Shown piece by piece: positions 25,976 to 36,172 of a DNA stretch of 64,000 nt (the first letter of the stretch is position 1; each line of letters opens with the position of its first letter). Location of the stretch: positions 1,674,501-1,738,500 of the forward strand of contig JARHVA010002371.1 in assembly GCA_037957365.1 (NCBI GenBank), given 5' to 3'. The position numbers and the translations under genes were made by a program. The notes beneath the pieces were generated by a model that was not told the DNA's origin, did not search any database, and saw nothing but the letters and a program-made list of their open reading frames with translations. The DNA comes from Torreya grandis. Lineage: Eukaryota; Streptophyta; Pinopsida; Cupressales; Taxaceae.

Positions 25976-26244
25976 AAATGGTGACTTGTAAGGGTAGTGT
26001 GTCTGCTATATTAACCAAACCAGTAGCCTTATCTAACTCAGGGCCAATGGAGTCAAAAATTCTTGAAGATGATAAAAAGGATTATGCCAACATAAAACAC
26101 AAAGAAATACACCACACAACAACAACAATACCAAGCAAAGACAACACAAAACAAGACAAGTACAAACACACACATATGCATAAGCACTTAGAGAACATAA
26201 GGAAAATAGGGAACTATGTACAAAAGAAAAGAGAACTTCATTAA
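25976..26244 (-). other. R1 3' untranslated region between pol and 3' LTR
   Basis: Follows the integrase end on the minus strand. Its last part resembles the sequence just before the 3' LTR of R3 (40800-40895): gtcacca, then a few bases, then TTGTTGACC in both. No separate gene is called; the open frames across the LTR edge are incidental. Confidence 0.55.
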
Positions 26245-27320
26245 TAATGTTTTAGATATATCCCATTGACCAGGATATGCAGCTCCTCTCCATCTAACTT
26301 TGAGAGTTGTAAATCATTATGTTGTTTTCACTGTGTGATCATAAATGGGCCACTCCACAAAGCATCAAACTTTGTGTGCCTTCTAGGTTTGGCCCTGTCT
26401 TCATCTTATTTTAGGATAATGTCTTCTATAAAAATCTTTGGCATGGACTTCTTGTCAAAATACTTCTTGTTTGTTATTAGTGAGTAGTCATGGTGTGCAT
26501 ATCTTGATCTCTTGTCTCCTCAAGCTCCATCAACTCACATAATCTGACTTCCATGCTCTCATTATACATCAATTTTAGCTGATATGTGAGGTCTAAAGCT
26601 AGTAATTCAAGTGAGATAGGAAGTTTAGCTTTCCTTCCATAGACAAGTGTATATGGTGAACTCTTGATTGCTCTCTTTAGGGTGATCTTATCATCCCAAA
26701 GAGCTATCTTCAACTTGGTATGCCAATTCCTTTGATTCTCCTCCATTATCCTCTTTATGATCTTGATTAAGTTCTTGTTTGTAGACTCAGCTAGTCTGTT
26801 TCCTTGGGGATAGTAGTTGAATGAGGTGCTAAGATAGATGCCATGCTTCAAATCACATTCACTTGTCCTTGTTCCTAAGAAGGCTAACGCATTATCTAAA
26901 ATAATTTTTGAAGGAGCTCCAAACCTGGTTACTATACCTTCATATAAGTCTAGGACCAAGTTTTCATTTGTCTCCTTAAGAGCTACAACCTCCATCCATC
27001 TTGTAAAATAATCAGTGGTTGTCAACATCCACTTGTGACTAGCACTAGAAGGAGGATTGATCAGACCTATGAAATCCAAACCCTATTACATGAAGGGTTG
27101 CTCAACCTAGATTAGATGAAGAGGCAAGGTAGCTAGATTTTGTTTGCTAGCAAAAAGAGCACATTTATAGCATTTCCTTACTCAATTGTGAGTGTCCTTA
27201 AATAAGCTAGGCCAAAATTAATTAGCCCTCATAATCTTAGTAGTTGTGGTTCTTGGAGCAAAGTGACCACCAGCTGGTCCATCATGAAACTCATACAATA
27301 CTTTATCAATCTAATCCAAA
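26245..27320 (-). pseudogene. R1 integrase
   Basis: The N-terminal zinc-binding HHCC region is near 27130-27290 (HDGPAGGHFAPRTTT, ending CYKCALF). The core, 26477-27079, begins MDFIGLINPPSS. The DDE residues are visible: D in the DFIG start, D in IILDNALAF near 26890, and E in YYPQGNRLAEST near 26800. The C-terminus continues past a stop at 26477 to about 26245 with the plant gypsy ending KFDALWSGPF...KLDGEE...VNGIYLKHY. In an intact element it joins cDNA to host DNA. The catalytic triad is intact here, but stops lie before and after the core (near 27110 and 26475). Confidence 0.82.
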
Positions 27321-27599
27321 TCAATACACCTTAAAAGCACACCTAAAATTTTCTTTCTAAATAGCACTCCATCAATAAGTACATAAGGAATGTATTATAG
27401 CCTAAAGTACCTTCTCTTGGCCCTATCAAGACCTGGTGGGCACTCACTAGTTTGAATGAAATAGATCATGTCTTATGTCCAACTTCTCATAGATAAAGGT
27501 ACAACTACTATAGGATCATCATGGAGTGCCAAAACAACTTTCCTTTGCTCTTTCAAGTCTGAAGAGAGATGTTCACACAATCCTTTTCCTTTCACTAGC

Positions 27600-27905
27600 T
27601 TGGTTGTTTTAATCTCCACATTATACTCCATCACTTTGGTGATCTAACCTGCCCTTTTCTCATTCAAACTCTGCTCAACAAGAAGTCCTTCACACTAGGA
27701 TGAGGCACATAAATGTGAATTTTATTATTAGACAACATATGCCTAAATTTATTTAAACTCTTTATGACTAAAAGCACTTGTTTCTCAAAATATGTGTATC
27801 TTACCTCATAGCCTTCTAAACCTTGACTAAGGAGGCAATAAGCTGTTCAAAATTTGCATCATTAGATTGAGTAAGCATGGTAGAGATTGCCTCTCATTCT
27901 TAAAA
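27600..27905 (-). pseudogene. R1 gypsy-type RNase H (downstream of RT)
   Basis: Directly follows RT on the minus strand. Motifs in shifted frames: DLNLYTF near 27870, YFEKQVLLVIKSLNKFRHML near 27770, then a WITKVMEYNVEIKTTKLVKG-like end near 27620. This is the usual RT-linked RNase H of Ty3/gypsy, which degrades the RNA strand during reverse transcription. At least two frame breaks. It is additional to the RNase H upstream of RT. Confidence 0.65.
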
Positions 27906-28790
27906 GTGTACAAATTGAGGTCCTTGGAGAAGTTTGGACTTGCAACAGTAGGAGTTTGGGTAATGGCTTGCTTAATCTCCTCAAATTTTTCTTTCCTCCT
28001 TCTTGTCCAAGTGAATATCTCATCCTTCCTTAGAATGGAGGTCAAGGGCTTGACTAGGTTAGCAAAATCAAGAATAAACATCCTAATGATATTTATCTTA
28101 CCAAATAAGCTTTGTAGACCCTTCTTATGTTTAGGTAAATATAATGCCAAGATGGCACTTGCCCTTTCCATATCAATGGACAAACTTTTCTTAGAAATAA
28201 TGTGGCCTAAGAGTTTGTCTTCATGAACAAAAAACACATACTTATTTAGGTTTAGAGAGATCCCAAACTCTCTACATCTCTCAAAAATTTGTCTTAGGTG
28301 ATTCAAATGATCTTTTTATTCCTTGAAGAAAAATGTCACATCATCAAGATATACCAATAAAATGTCATTGATTAGTCCTTGGAAAGCCATATCCATTACA
28401 CATTGAAAAGTAGCTCCAGTATTTGACAATCCAAATGGCATCTTCTTATATGCATATGTGCCCCATTTGGTGTTGAAGGCTATCTTGTATTGGTCACTTT
28501 CTTTCACCAAAATCTGATTATACCCGAAGTAACTATCTAGGAGAGAAAACCTCTCACTACCTGCCACCACTTGCAAAATTTGTTCCATAGAAGGGAGGGG
28601 ATAATGATCTCTCAAAGACACTCTATTCAAGTCTCTAAAGTCCACACACAACCTAATCTCCCATTCTTCTTTCTAATAGGGACTAAGTTGGCCAACCAAG
28701 AAGAATGCTTGATAGGAAAAATGATTCTAGACTCAATCAACTTAGTGAGCTCTTTCTTCATGAGTGGTTCAATCTTGGGACTAATTAGCC
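27830..28790 (-). pseudogene. R1 reverse transcriptase
   Basis: Read on the minus strand from about 28790: a start block with IIFPIKHSSWLANLVPIRKK in a shifted frame, then CVDFRDLNRVSLRDHYPLP at 28651 onward, SLLDSYFGYNQ, GTYAYKKMPFGLSNTGATFQ, and the catalytic VYLDDVTFF with both aspartates intact near 28340-28351. The thumb and connection follow in 27827-28306 (KYVFFVHEDKLLGHIISKK, LQSLFGKINIIRMF). One frame break before the CVDF block and one near 28310 interrupt it. Family: Ty3/gypsy RT of the type with IIFPIRH...VPVRKK in Athila/Tat-like plant elements. Confidence 0.85.
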
Positions 28791-29260
28791 TTTATCTTTG
28801 CTTGATGGCTTTAGCATTTTCATCTATCTCTATGGTGTGTTGATCCAATATTGGATCAAAACCCTTCAAGTCACTATATTTCCATGCAAAAATATCACTA
28901 GACTCTTTGCATAGTTCAATGAAATCATGTCTCTCTTGACTAATGCATACCTTCCCAAGTGAAAATAATTATATTTGAAGATCTCTACCCTTTCATAGTT
29001 CTCTTTCTTGGTTGACATGCTTACCTTCTCCTTCTTGAGCTGGTCATCCTCATTGAATATGCTTTCAAGGGTCACTAGGCCTTTAGGAAGCTTATTAGAC
29101 TTTAGTTGGACAATCTACCCTCCATATTGTTGTTGTAGCTTAGACTGATTTTTGGTATAGAAGTCAGCTTCTTCTTGTAGCAATAGTAATATTTTATAAT
29201 CACTATCAAAAACCTACCAATTGGTGACATTATCTGGTATAGAAAGTTTCACAATCACCT
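28791..29260 (-). pseudogene. R1 linker between upstream RNase H and RT
   Basis: Contains LPKGLVTLESIFNEDDQLKK near 29050-29090. R2 has the equivalent IPKGLVSLEKLFDKHDRFVK at 35040-35090, so this linker is part of the shared polyprotein and not random sequence. A charged stretch follows (28866-29075). Function unknown. Confidence 0.6.
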
Positions 29261-29627
29261 TTAGATGAGGTTGATTTTTGTCTTCTCTTATGCCTTTTGG
29301 AACATCAAATTAAGCACCAATAGATGCCAACCTATCAGCATGCTTATTATCTTCCCTTGAAATAGAAGTGATATTGAATTCCATGAAGTCTTCTACAAGG
29401 TCCCAAACTCTATGCTTATAGGACTTGAGCAAGGAGTTCTTGGTCAAATTCTACCCTCTAACTTGATTAATAACAAGTTCATTATCACCCAACACTTACA
29501 ATTCTTTGACACCTCTTTTCTTTTCCCATTCTAGACCATGAATGAGGGCATCATATTCGGCTACATTAAAAGTACAAGAGAAATAAAATCTAAAAGTTGA
29601 AAAATACCTTTCCTTGAAGGTGAAACC
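29260..29627 (-). pseudogene. R1 upstream RNase H domain, C-terminal piece (split by R2)
   Basis: On the minus strand: FNVAEYDALIHGLEWEKK near 29520-29570, LGDNELVINQV near 29480, and then, about 45 codons on, NKHADRLAS near 29330. These correspond to the E, D and D of an RNase HI active site; the first D lies in the N-terminal piece beyond R2 (47342-47400). The domain is of the RVT_3/RNase HI kind and sits between protease and RT, not after RT. R2 inserted at 29627/47337 with TSD aaacc. Stops in the middle mark it as dead. Confidence 0.75.
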
Positions 29628-31542
29628 TGTTCGGTGAATATTTTTTTGTCAACTAACTGAAGGCAAAATGGGTATATCTACCACAGCATAATGAGATAAA
29701 TCTCTCCTCTCATTAAGGGGAGGTTCCCTATAAGCAAGGGGAGGTTCTCTGTAAACTACTATATACTAATATAAACTAAAAATAGACTTAGGGGTGAAAT
29801 CATACCATCCATCTCTCTTTTTTTAGAGATGATGTTCACAAAGTAAAGGAAAATTCTTGGGTAATTACTGAAAGCATTTCTCTTCTTTCAGAAATGATGT
29901 TTAGAAAACTAGAGGAAGACTTCCTGGGTAATAACTAGATCCACAAAAAACCCATGAAATCACAAAGTCTTTCATTGCTTCTTTTACTAATTTAAGACAA
30001 ATAACACAATAGAATGAAGTGCAGCCCAAAGTCTCAACCTAAAACTACAACAGAGTAAATGATTACCAAGGATAAAAGTATCTCAAATTCTCTCCAATAT
30101 CCTTTGCACTGAAACACAAAACACATAGACTAAAGACAATTGTGGTAGCACAAAGTCTCCCAAAATCAACTTCAGGACATCTTCCAGATTATTTCCACTT
30201 GCTCTGCTTATTTTATCAAACGGACAAGACTGTATTTAAGAAAAAGACATAAGAACAATTTCCTAGATAACACAAGCTATTTCAACACAAAGTCTGAAAG
30301 GTCACTTGCTTTCTCATTCACCTTATAAAATATGATTAACAATTTGAACACAAAGTCTAAGAATGCCTTCAATTTGGCTAGAGTTTTGCTTCTATATCTG
30401 AGAGATCTCCTACATACAAACTAAGAGATTACAATATATAACATCCAAAGAAAGACTTTGGCACTTGTTTTCATGAAATGGCTCATGCTGAATTCAATGC
30501 CTTTGAAAGAGGAAGTTCTGTGTAGGGGCCATGCTAGAGCAGGTTACCAACCTTAACTTTGGCATTTTTAAATCATATTAAATATCTTCTCTAAAGTATG
30601 GGTCACCTGGTCCCCTTTATGATACTTACACAGTTGTTCACTCGTCTTTACTCAAATGAAGAAAAATAGGCCATGCCATTAAATGCTTGCGCTCTCTGAT
30701 ATCCACCTGGTGGACTGTTCCATCTACTAGAATAACTCTTCTATAGATACTTCTGGATTCTTTATGTCATTCCCTCTTTCCTTGCTATATTTTGTCTCTT
30801 CCTGGTGATATGAGCTCTCAAGGCTCTCTTCTCACTTTCTATTGGCTCCTTCAGCTCTTTTCTCAGTGGATTGTTGAGTTTGTTCTCAAGTCTGTGTCTT
30901 TTTAAAAATAAAGGTTACTTCATTACCCTAAATTTGATATCTACAGGGATGTCACTGGTCACTGGTCACTTGAACCATTTTGAACCTTTCAGAGTTCACT
31001 GGTTCAGTGGTTCAATGTTCAACGGTTTGGTGGTTCAATATTTTATGCTTGGTAGAGAGTCACATTTACTTAGTCTTTTTGATGAATTCAATGTATCATT
31101 GAACCAACTCTTTGACCTTTTTGGTTGAACCTTTTTCTGGAACCTTCCGCTTGAATCATCCACTTGAACCTTGAACTTTTGAACTCTTTGAACCTTTGAA
31201 CTCTTTAAACTTTTGAACTCTTTGAAGTAGAGTTCAATAGTTCAAATATTCAATGGTTTATTTCATATTATTGAACCCCACCATTGAACCTTTTTGAATG
31301 AACCTCAGCGTTGAACCATTCTTATCAATTTTTTAGGAAATGCCTTAAGCGTTTTGAGATTTTTTCTTGCAATATCCCACCTTTTGAACCTACAATTTCC
31401 TTAGCTGAAAAATGCTTGTTCAATTGAATAACTTAACTTCTCAAAACATTTTTTGAGAAAGAAAGAGACCATTTTGGTCTACAGGACCAAAATGGTCAAC
31501 ATATTGTTTCACAAAAATAAGTGACAAATTTTGAGAACAACA
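29628..31542 (-). repeat. R2 3' LTR (1915 bp)
   Basis: On the plus strand starts TGTTCGG and ends GAACAACA; pairs with 45414-47336. Contains two ggggaggttc blocks near 29717-29742 and an array of TTGAACC/GAACTCTTTGAA motifs at 30955-31330. The partner starts TATTGGA, a TG to TA change at the terminus. Confidence 0.92.
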
Positions 31543-31734
31543 GCTGGCTCCAGTTGGGGAACTTTGATTGATTGTAAAATAATCGAAGGGAGTAGAATCT
31601 AGACTCTAAGTGCCTTCATATATGTCATTGGGCTATGGATTCATGCCACAAAAAAATAAAGATGCCAAAAATGAAACAAACAACACAAAATAAATAAAGA
31701 CTATACATATGTACAAATGAACTTATCTGATACT
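31543..31734 (-). other. R2 region between pol end and 3' LTR
   Basis: Includes a pyrimidine-rich/AG-rich segment next to the LTR (ggctccagttgggga at 31546-31560 on the plus strand), possibly the PPT area, though not a clean purine run. No coding sequence. Confidence 0.4.
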
Positions 31735-32910
31735 TCAAGGATTGAAGTGCTTTAGATGATACCCACTGTGAGTTAGTGAAAATGGTGTTCCATCTTGATA
31801 TTTTATCAAAAAACTATTCTCACCATTGAATTGATGAATAGAAAATGGACCTTTCCACAAGGAATCAAATTTTCCATGCATTCTTTTTGGTTCTCTCCTC
31901 TTGTCCCACAACCAGACTTGATCTCCAATCTGAAAATCATGAATCCTTGCTCTCTTGTCAAAGAGTTTTTTTACCTAATTTTGATGTGCATTAATACGGT
32001 CCACTACCATAATTCATTACTCATCTAGTTCAGTTAGGCACATGATCCTTTTATCCATAGAATTTTTGAAAGTTTGATCTTCGACTGCCTTCGCCAACTT
32101 CAGTGCTAGTAATTCTAGGGTGATTGGTATCTCCGTATTCAAACTGTACAAAAGTTGAAATGGTGACATACCTGTTGCCCTCTTGGGTGTAATCTTGTCT
32201 ACCCATAAATCATCAAACAATGCTTTATGCCAAGTTATTTGATTGTCATCTACCAGCTTCTTGATAATGGTAACTAGATTATTGTTGCATGATTCTGCTT
32301 GACCATTTCCTTGCGGATAATAGTCAGAGGAGTGGGAGAGAATAATCTAATAATAGTAGTAAAACTCAGTAACCTCCTGAGAATAAAAACAAGTAGCATT
32401 ATATGTTACAATCTTGGTTGGGACTCCAAACCAAGAAATAATATTTTCTTTGAGAAAACTACATACCACTTCTGAAGTAGCATGCTTGACTAGAATGGCT
32501 TCCAGCGACTTGGTAAAATAGTCTGTGGCTATGAGAACATAGTCATGTCCATCACTTGAGGATGGATTCATGGCACCAATGAAGTCAATACCCCATTATT
32601 GAAAAGGTTCTTCAATCACTATCAGCTGGAGAGGTAATGTGGCCAACTTGGGTTTCCCAACGAACTGTTAACACAGTTCACACCTACGTACCCAAGTGTA
32701 TGCATCTTGAAACATAGTAGGCCAATAATATCTAGCTCGTAGAATCTTATGAGTAGTCACAAGTGCAAAAAAATGTCCTCCACAAGTCGAATTATGGATA
32801 GACTCTAAAAGTTTACTATGTTGCACTTTATCCATGAAATGAAGAAATACCCCATCAAGGCTCCTTTTGTACAAATTGTTGTCCCAAAGGACATAGTTAG
32901 TAGCTTTCAA
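31735..32910 (-). pseudogene. R2 integrase
   Basis: HHCC zinc-binding part in 32668-32910 (HNSTCGGHFFALVTTHK...RRCELC), then a core with DFIGAMNPSSSDGHDYVL near 32580 and DYFTKSLEA. The second catalytic aspartate is lost: the frame reads IVTYNATCF near 32400, where relatives have DN. The E-containing QGNGQAES is present near 32300 after a stop. The C-terminal end at 31735-31990 reads GDQVWLWDKRREPKRMHGKFDSLWKGPF, then SGYHLKHF. Stops and one frame change; the D to Y substitution alone would inactivate it. Confidence 0.82.
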
Positions 32911-33102
32911 CTTATTAGTTATTCTTTATTTACAAGATAGGTGGGTAGGACACTCACCATAGGTAAGTAAATGAGTGATATTGGAATACCACTCATTAGT
33001 AGTAGTGACAAAGAGAACTATAGGCATGTCTTCAACCTCTATTCCTGCATGTCCTATTTTCTTGGATATGTTATCAGCAATTAATTAGCAGAGACCTCTT
33101 CC

Positions 33103-33520
33103 CTACACAAGCTTCATAGGTTTGATAATAAGATCAAACTCTTGAATTTTATAAATCCAATTGCCCCTTCTGGTACCAAACTCCTGTTGAGTTAAAATGG
33201 ACTTTACTGGTGTATCAGGCACCAGAGCAATAATATGTGAGTTCAAGATGTAGAAATAGAAGTGTTTTACCACCCTAACCATGGAATAAGCATGCTTCTT
33301 CATGTTTGAATATTTCAATTCATGAGCTTTAAGAGGATAGATCATAAATGATATAGGAGATTCCATACCTTCTTTGTTCTATTGAACCAAAATGGTTGAA
33401 AGTGTGTGTTCAAAAGCATAGCTATACTCTATGAAGTCTTTGGTATAGTCTGGACAAACCACGACTGGGGCATGGGTAATAGATTTCTTGATATATTTAA
33501 ATGTTGACTTGTCTTCTTCA
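33103..33520 (-). pseudogene. R2 gypsy-type RNase H (downstream of RT)
   Basis: The open stretch 33103-33366 reads SPISFMIYPLKAHELKYS, then KKHAYSMVRVVKHFYFYIL, then ILTQQEFGTRRGNWIYKIQEFDL, a clear RT-linked RNase H of Ty3/gypsy. It follows RT after a short stretch with two or three stops. Its presence shows that the RNase H at 35320-35700 is an extra domain, not a displaced one. Confidence 0.75.
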
Positions 33521-33522
33521 GT

Positions 33523-34720
33523 CTAGTGAAAAGTAGCTTTACCCTTCATCATGTCAACAATGTGGTGAGTCTTCTCTGCGAATTCAAGAATAAACCTTTG
33601 TATAAAATTCACCTTTCCAATGAAGGAATGAACTACAATATTACTAGCAGGAAAAGTAAGCTCTTGGATGGATTTGACTATTTTTGAGTCAATTTTTATG
33701 CCTTCTTGGGATACTTTGTGACTGAGAAGTTTCCCTTCTATAACCCAAAAAACTGTCTTCTTAGGATTAAGATAAATGCCATTTTGTCGACATCGTTCCA
33801 TCACTTGTTGTAAATGATATGCATGATCAGGATGATGTTTGAAAAAAATAGTCAATTCATCAAGATATACCATAATGAACTTCCCCATTTCATCTCTAAA
33901 GGCAAGATCCATTGCTCTCTGAAAGGTGGCACCAGCATTGATCAGATCAAAAGGCATTTTGCCATATGCAAAGGTGCCCCAAGGTGTAGTGAAAGTGGTT
34001 TTATGTTGGTCTGCTTCACTGACTTCCACTTGATTATACCCCAAAAACCCATCTAACATTTATAACATCTCTGAGCCAATCACTGTTTGCAGTACTTGAT
34101 CCATGATGGGTAGGGGTAGTTATCCTTTAGAGAGGATTGATTTAAGTTTTTGAAATCAATACAAATACAAATTTCTCTATTATTTTTTCTCACAGGGACT
34201 ATGTTCGCAATCTGATTGAAATGATGATTGGAAAAATTATCTTTGCATTTAACATCTTCTAGATCTTAGAAAGAATAGTACCTGAGATCCTGGGGTTGTA
34301 TTGCCTTGATTTCTGCTTGTGAGGCAATGACCCAAGTTTGAGAGGAATTTCATGTCAAATTTCTTCAGGCCTAAGAGATTTCAGATCATCATAGGAGTAC
34401 ACCAAAACATCAATGTAATGGTGAAGTAGTGTTATGAATTTGAGTTTTTCATCAGAAGTGCAATAATTTTTAATGTTGACCATTTTGGGATTTTCTTCAC
34501 CCCAAAAAACCATCTAACATTGATAACATCTCTGAGCCAATCACTGTTTGCAGTACTTGATCCATGATGGGTAGGGGGTAGTTATCCTTTAGAGAGGATT
34601 GATTTAAGTTTTTGAAATCAATACAGATACAAATTTCTCTATTCTTTTTTCTCACAGGGACTATGTTCGCAATCCAATTGAAATGATGTATTGGAAAAAT
34701 TATCTTTGCATTTAACATCT
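33523..34720 (-). pseudogene. R2 reverse transcriptase, with internal duplication
   Basis: N-terminal blocks in 34497-34718 (IIFPIHHFNWIANIVPVRKK, CIDFKNLNQSSLKDNYPLP, LQTVIGSEMLSMLDGF), then 33523-34059 (LGYNQVEVSEADQHKTTF, WGTFAYGKMPFDLINAGATFQ, VYLDELTIFFKHHPDH, NPKKTVFWVIEGKLLSHKV). The catalytic YLDD is changed to YLDE near 33855-33866. A 461-bp tandem duplication (34039-34499 and 34500-34960) repeats the N-terminal RT part and upstream linker, splitting the domain. Inactive. Confidence 0.85.
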
Positions 34721-34960
34721 TCTAGATCTTAGAAAGAATAGTACCTAAGATCCAGGGGTTATATTGCCTTAATTTCTGCTTGTGAGGCAATGACCCAACT
34801 TTGAGAGGAATTTCATGTCGAATTTCTTCAAGCCTGAGAGATTTCAGATCATCATAGGAGTACACCAAAAAATCAATGTAATGGTGAAGCAGTGTTATGA
34901 ATTTGAGCTTTTCATCAGAAGTGCAATAATTTTTAATGTTGACCATTTTGGGATTTTCTT
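34039..34960. repeat. Tandem duplication in R2 RT, period 461 bp
   Basis: The two copies start at ccccaaaaa (34039 and 34500) and are nearly identical, differing by scattered substitutions and a few 1-2 bp indels. The lack of heavy divergence means the duplication is younger than R2 itself. It duplicates the segment covering the first RT blocks and the upstream linker. Confidence 0.92.
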
Positions 34961-35192
34961 CTATACTCAAATGTATTTGATCAAACTCCTTGGAGGAACT
35001 TGAATCTATTTGTTCCTTCTTGACAAACCTGTCATGCTTATCAAATAACTTCTCAAGGGAAACCAACCCTTTTGGAATTTTATTCCCTTTGAGTTGAAAG
35101 AATTCTTCATTATTTTTTGAATTTGTTTTGAGAGCTGATTTTGGTAGTACAGATTCACTACCTTTAAAACAAAGATCCTCAAAGCTATCCAT
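34722..35192 (-). pseudogene. R2 linker between upstream RNase H and RT
   Basis: An open stretch of 156 codons with KIPKGLVSLEKLFDKHDRFVK near 35070, then ENPKMVNIKNYCTSDEKLKF and HYIDFLVYSYDDLKSLRLEEIRHEIPLK near 34850, a block just N-terminal to RT in plant gypsy polyproteins of this type. Its KIPKGLVSLE motif matches R1. Confidence 0.7.
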
Positions 35193-35319
35193 CTACTCTA
35201 AAAAAACAATGATTTAGTTGTCACCATTAAATACCTACCAATGGTTGGCATTATCAAGTACACTTGGTCAAAATACTAGCTTAATAGTGTACTTATGCCC
35301 TTTAAAATTTGGGTGAGGA

Positions 35320-35700
35320 ACCATGAGGGTTACAGAGACAGTTAATGAATCTGCACGATCATTGAACTCTCTTAGCACCATAGAAATACTAAAAGCATCA
35401 AAACTTTCAATGCAGTCCCATACTTGATTGCAATAATGTTACAATCATCCATTTTTAGTTTGATACAAGTTTTTCACCTGACAAACCACCAATTCAGCAT
35501 CTCCTCGAGCATGAAGAAGCTTAATACCTTTAGCATGAGTTGCTTTTAATCCAAGCAACAAAGATTTATACTCGACGGTGTTTTTGGTATTGTTGAACTA
35601 AAACTTATATGAATGGGGGAAAATATCTCCTTGAGGAGATATCAAAACAATTCTAGCTCCAGAACTGGTAAAAGAATATTGTGCCATCAAATTCTAGAAT
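35320..35700 (-). pseudogene. R2 upstream RNase H domain
   Basis: Between protease and RT on the minus strand: EFDGT near 35685 in one frame, then after a frameshift TSSGARIVLISPQGDIF, NTVEYKSLLLGLKATHAK near 35580, HARGDAELVVCQV near 35510, and FNDRADSLTVSV near 35350. These match the D, E, D, D pattern of RNase HI. The same domain occupies the same place in R1. Stops near 35600 and 35450 make it non-functional. Alternative: a remnant captured from a host RNase H-like gene, but conservation in two elements favours a standing part of this lineage. Confidence 0.75.
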
Positions 35701-35996
35701 CCAGACCTCATTAGAATCTGATCTCATTTTAGATTATTTTTGTTAGGGAGGGAAGATTCTTTTCACCTGAACTGTGCTCTACCAACTCTTCTATTTTTCT
35801 ATCTGAATCCTTTGAATTGTCACCTATAAAACTTTCATTTGATGAAATAGAAATATCTTCAGCAGACATAAAGTAGTTACCTATTCCTGAGGATTCAAAT
35901 AAAATTTAAGCTTCAGGGTCTGATGTTTGAGTAACAATGTATTTTGACTCCTTAGGAAGTAGCATTTTCATGATGCCTTTGATATGTATCTTCATT

Positions 35997-36172
35997 TTAG
36001 ATAGGTCTATATTCAATTCTCCACCTACATCCAAGGAGAATGCCATAGGAAGCTGGAACATCGGCCACCAAGACTATCATTCTAATCCTCTTATCTAGAA
36101 AAGCCACAAATGCAAATCGGGCATCTTTGATCTGACCCAAAAGAGGCACTTGTTTGTTTTCTATGGAGAAAC
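35997..36172 (-). pseudogene. R2 protease, C-terminal piece (split by R3)
   Basis: Reads NSFSIENKQVPLLGQIKDAR, then MIVLVADVPASYGILLGCRW. This is the second half of a gypsy aspartic protease, ending in the YGxLLG(R)xW motif seen in plant elements. Its N-terminal half is at 43423-43746 beyond R3; gaaac is duplicated at the break (36168-36172 and 43423-43427). Confidence 0.75.
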
